From Pseudomonadota bacterium (lineage in GTDB: Bacteria > Pseudomonadota > Gammaproteobacteria > Acidithiobacillales > Acidithiobacillaceae): a DNA stretch of 5,456 nt. The translations under genes were made by a program, and so were the position numbers. Of the stretch, positions 5,412 to 5,456 are shown piece by piece. Below the pieces are notes generated by a model. The model was not told the DNA's origin. It made no database searches and saw nothing but the letters and a program-made list of their open reading frames with translations. Every line of letters starts with the position of its first letter. Within the stretch, counting starts at the first letter, position 1. The DNA lies in assembly GCA_021818125.1 (NCBI GenBank), contig JAKAFG010000143.1:1-5456 (forward strand), given 5' to 3'.

Positions 5412-5456
5412 TGGAGCGGGAAACGAGGCTCGAACTCGCGACCCCAACCTTGGCAA
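5412..5456 (-). tRNA. tRNA-Gly (anticodon GCC), 3' part only; 5' part beyond window edge
   Basis: From the window edge leftward the minus strand reads TTGCCAA (anticodon loop with GCC at 5454-5452), the 3' side of the anticodon stem, variable loop, T stem GCGAG/CTCGT around TTCGAGC, then the acceptor 3' strand TTCCCGC, discriminator T and encoded CCA (5414-5412). This closely matches the 3' part of E. coli tRNA-Gly(GCC). The acceptor 5' strand, D arm and anticodon 5' stem are outside the window, so a full cloverleaf cannot be checked. Confidence 0.92.

Noticed and set aside
5253..5456. Minus-strand open frame of 67 codons over the tRNA region
   Set aside because: It covers both tRNA genes and the hairpin between them; the reading frame is accidental.

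Overview
The window reads as a bacterial chromosome of moderately high G+C. The gene content and protein flavour fit a gammaproteobacterium or an acidithiobacillus-like relative. This placement rests on overall protein resemblance and on a tRNA-Gly/tRNA-Cys order that matches E. coli glyW-cysT. I see no phage, IS, CRISPR or plasmid signature, and most of the window is ordinary central metabolism and translation machinery.

Left part (1-2203 and 2204-3667): purT, the formate-dependent GAR transformylase of purine synthesis, runs leftward and is cut by the window edge at or within a codon or so of its stop. A 99-bp intergenic region separates it from a divergent, tightly coupled gnd-zwf operon. 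gnd encodes a short-form 6-phosphogluconate dehydrogenase of 306 aa and zwf a glucose-6-phosphate dehydrogenase of 487 aa. The gnd stop codon directly abuts the zwf start, and the zwf ribosome binding site lies inside the gnd 3' end. Together they supply the two NADPH-producing oxidative steps of the pentose phosphate pathway. The lactonase (pgl) between them is not in the window. The ribose 5-phosphate made by this route feeds purine synthesis, so the divergent purT pairing makes metabolic sense, but co-regulation is only inferred.

Middle (3668-4228): a 267-bp spacer holds a 21-nt perfect GC-rich dyad after zwf, an AT-richer stretch, an extended -10 promoter and a second dyad. It then enters a 97-aa ArsR/SmtB-type winged-helix repressor. 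That regulator lacks the usual arsenic/metal cysteine box and has no recognisable target gene beside it.

Right part (4232-5456), all leftward: tRNA-Gly(GCC), of which only the 3' part is in the window, then a hairpin with a T-rich tail, tRNA-Cys(GCA), and dusA (tRNA-dihydrouridine synthase). dusA ends 3 bp from the convergent regulator gene. A tRNA-modifying enzyme thus sits directly downstream of tRNA genes on the same strand. The points most worth checking are the terminator-like element squeezed between the two tRNAs, the orphan ArsR with its dyad, the altered DGGNS-type motif of Gnd, and the near-duplicated translation start regions of gnd and zwf. I found no convincing new multi-gene system.
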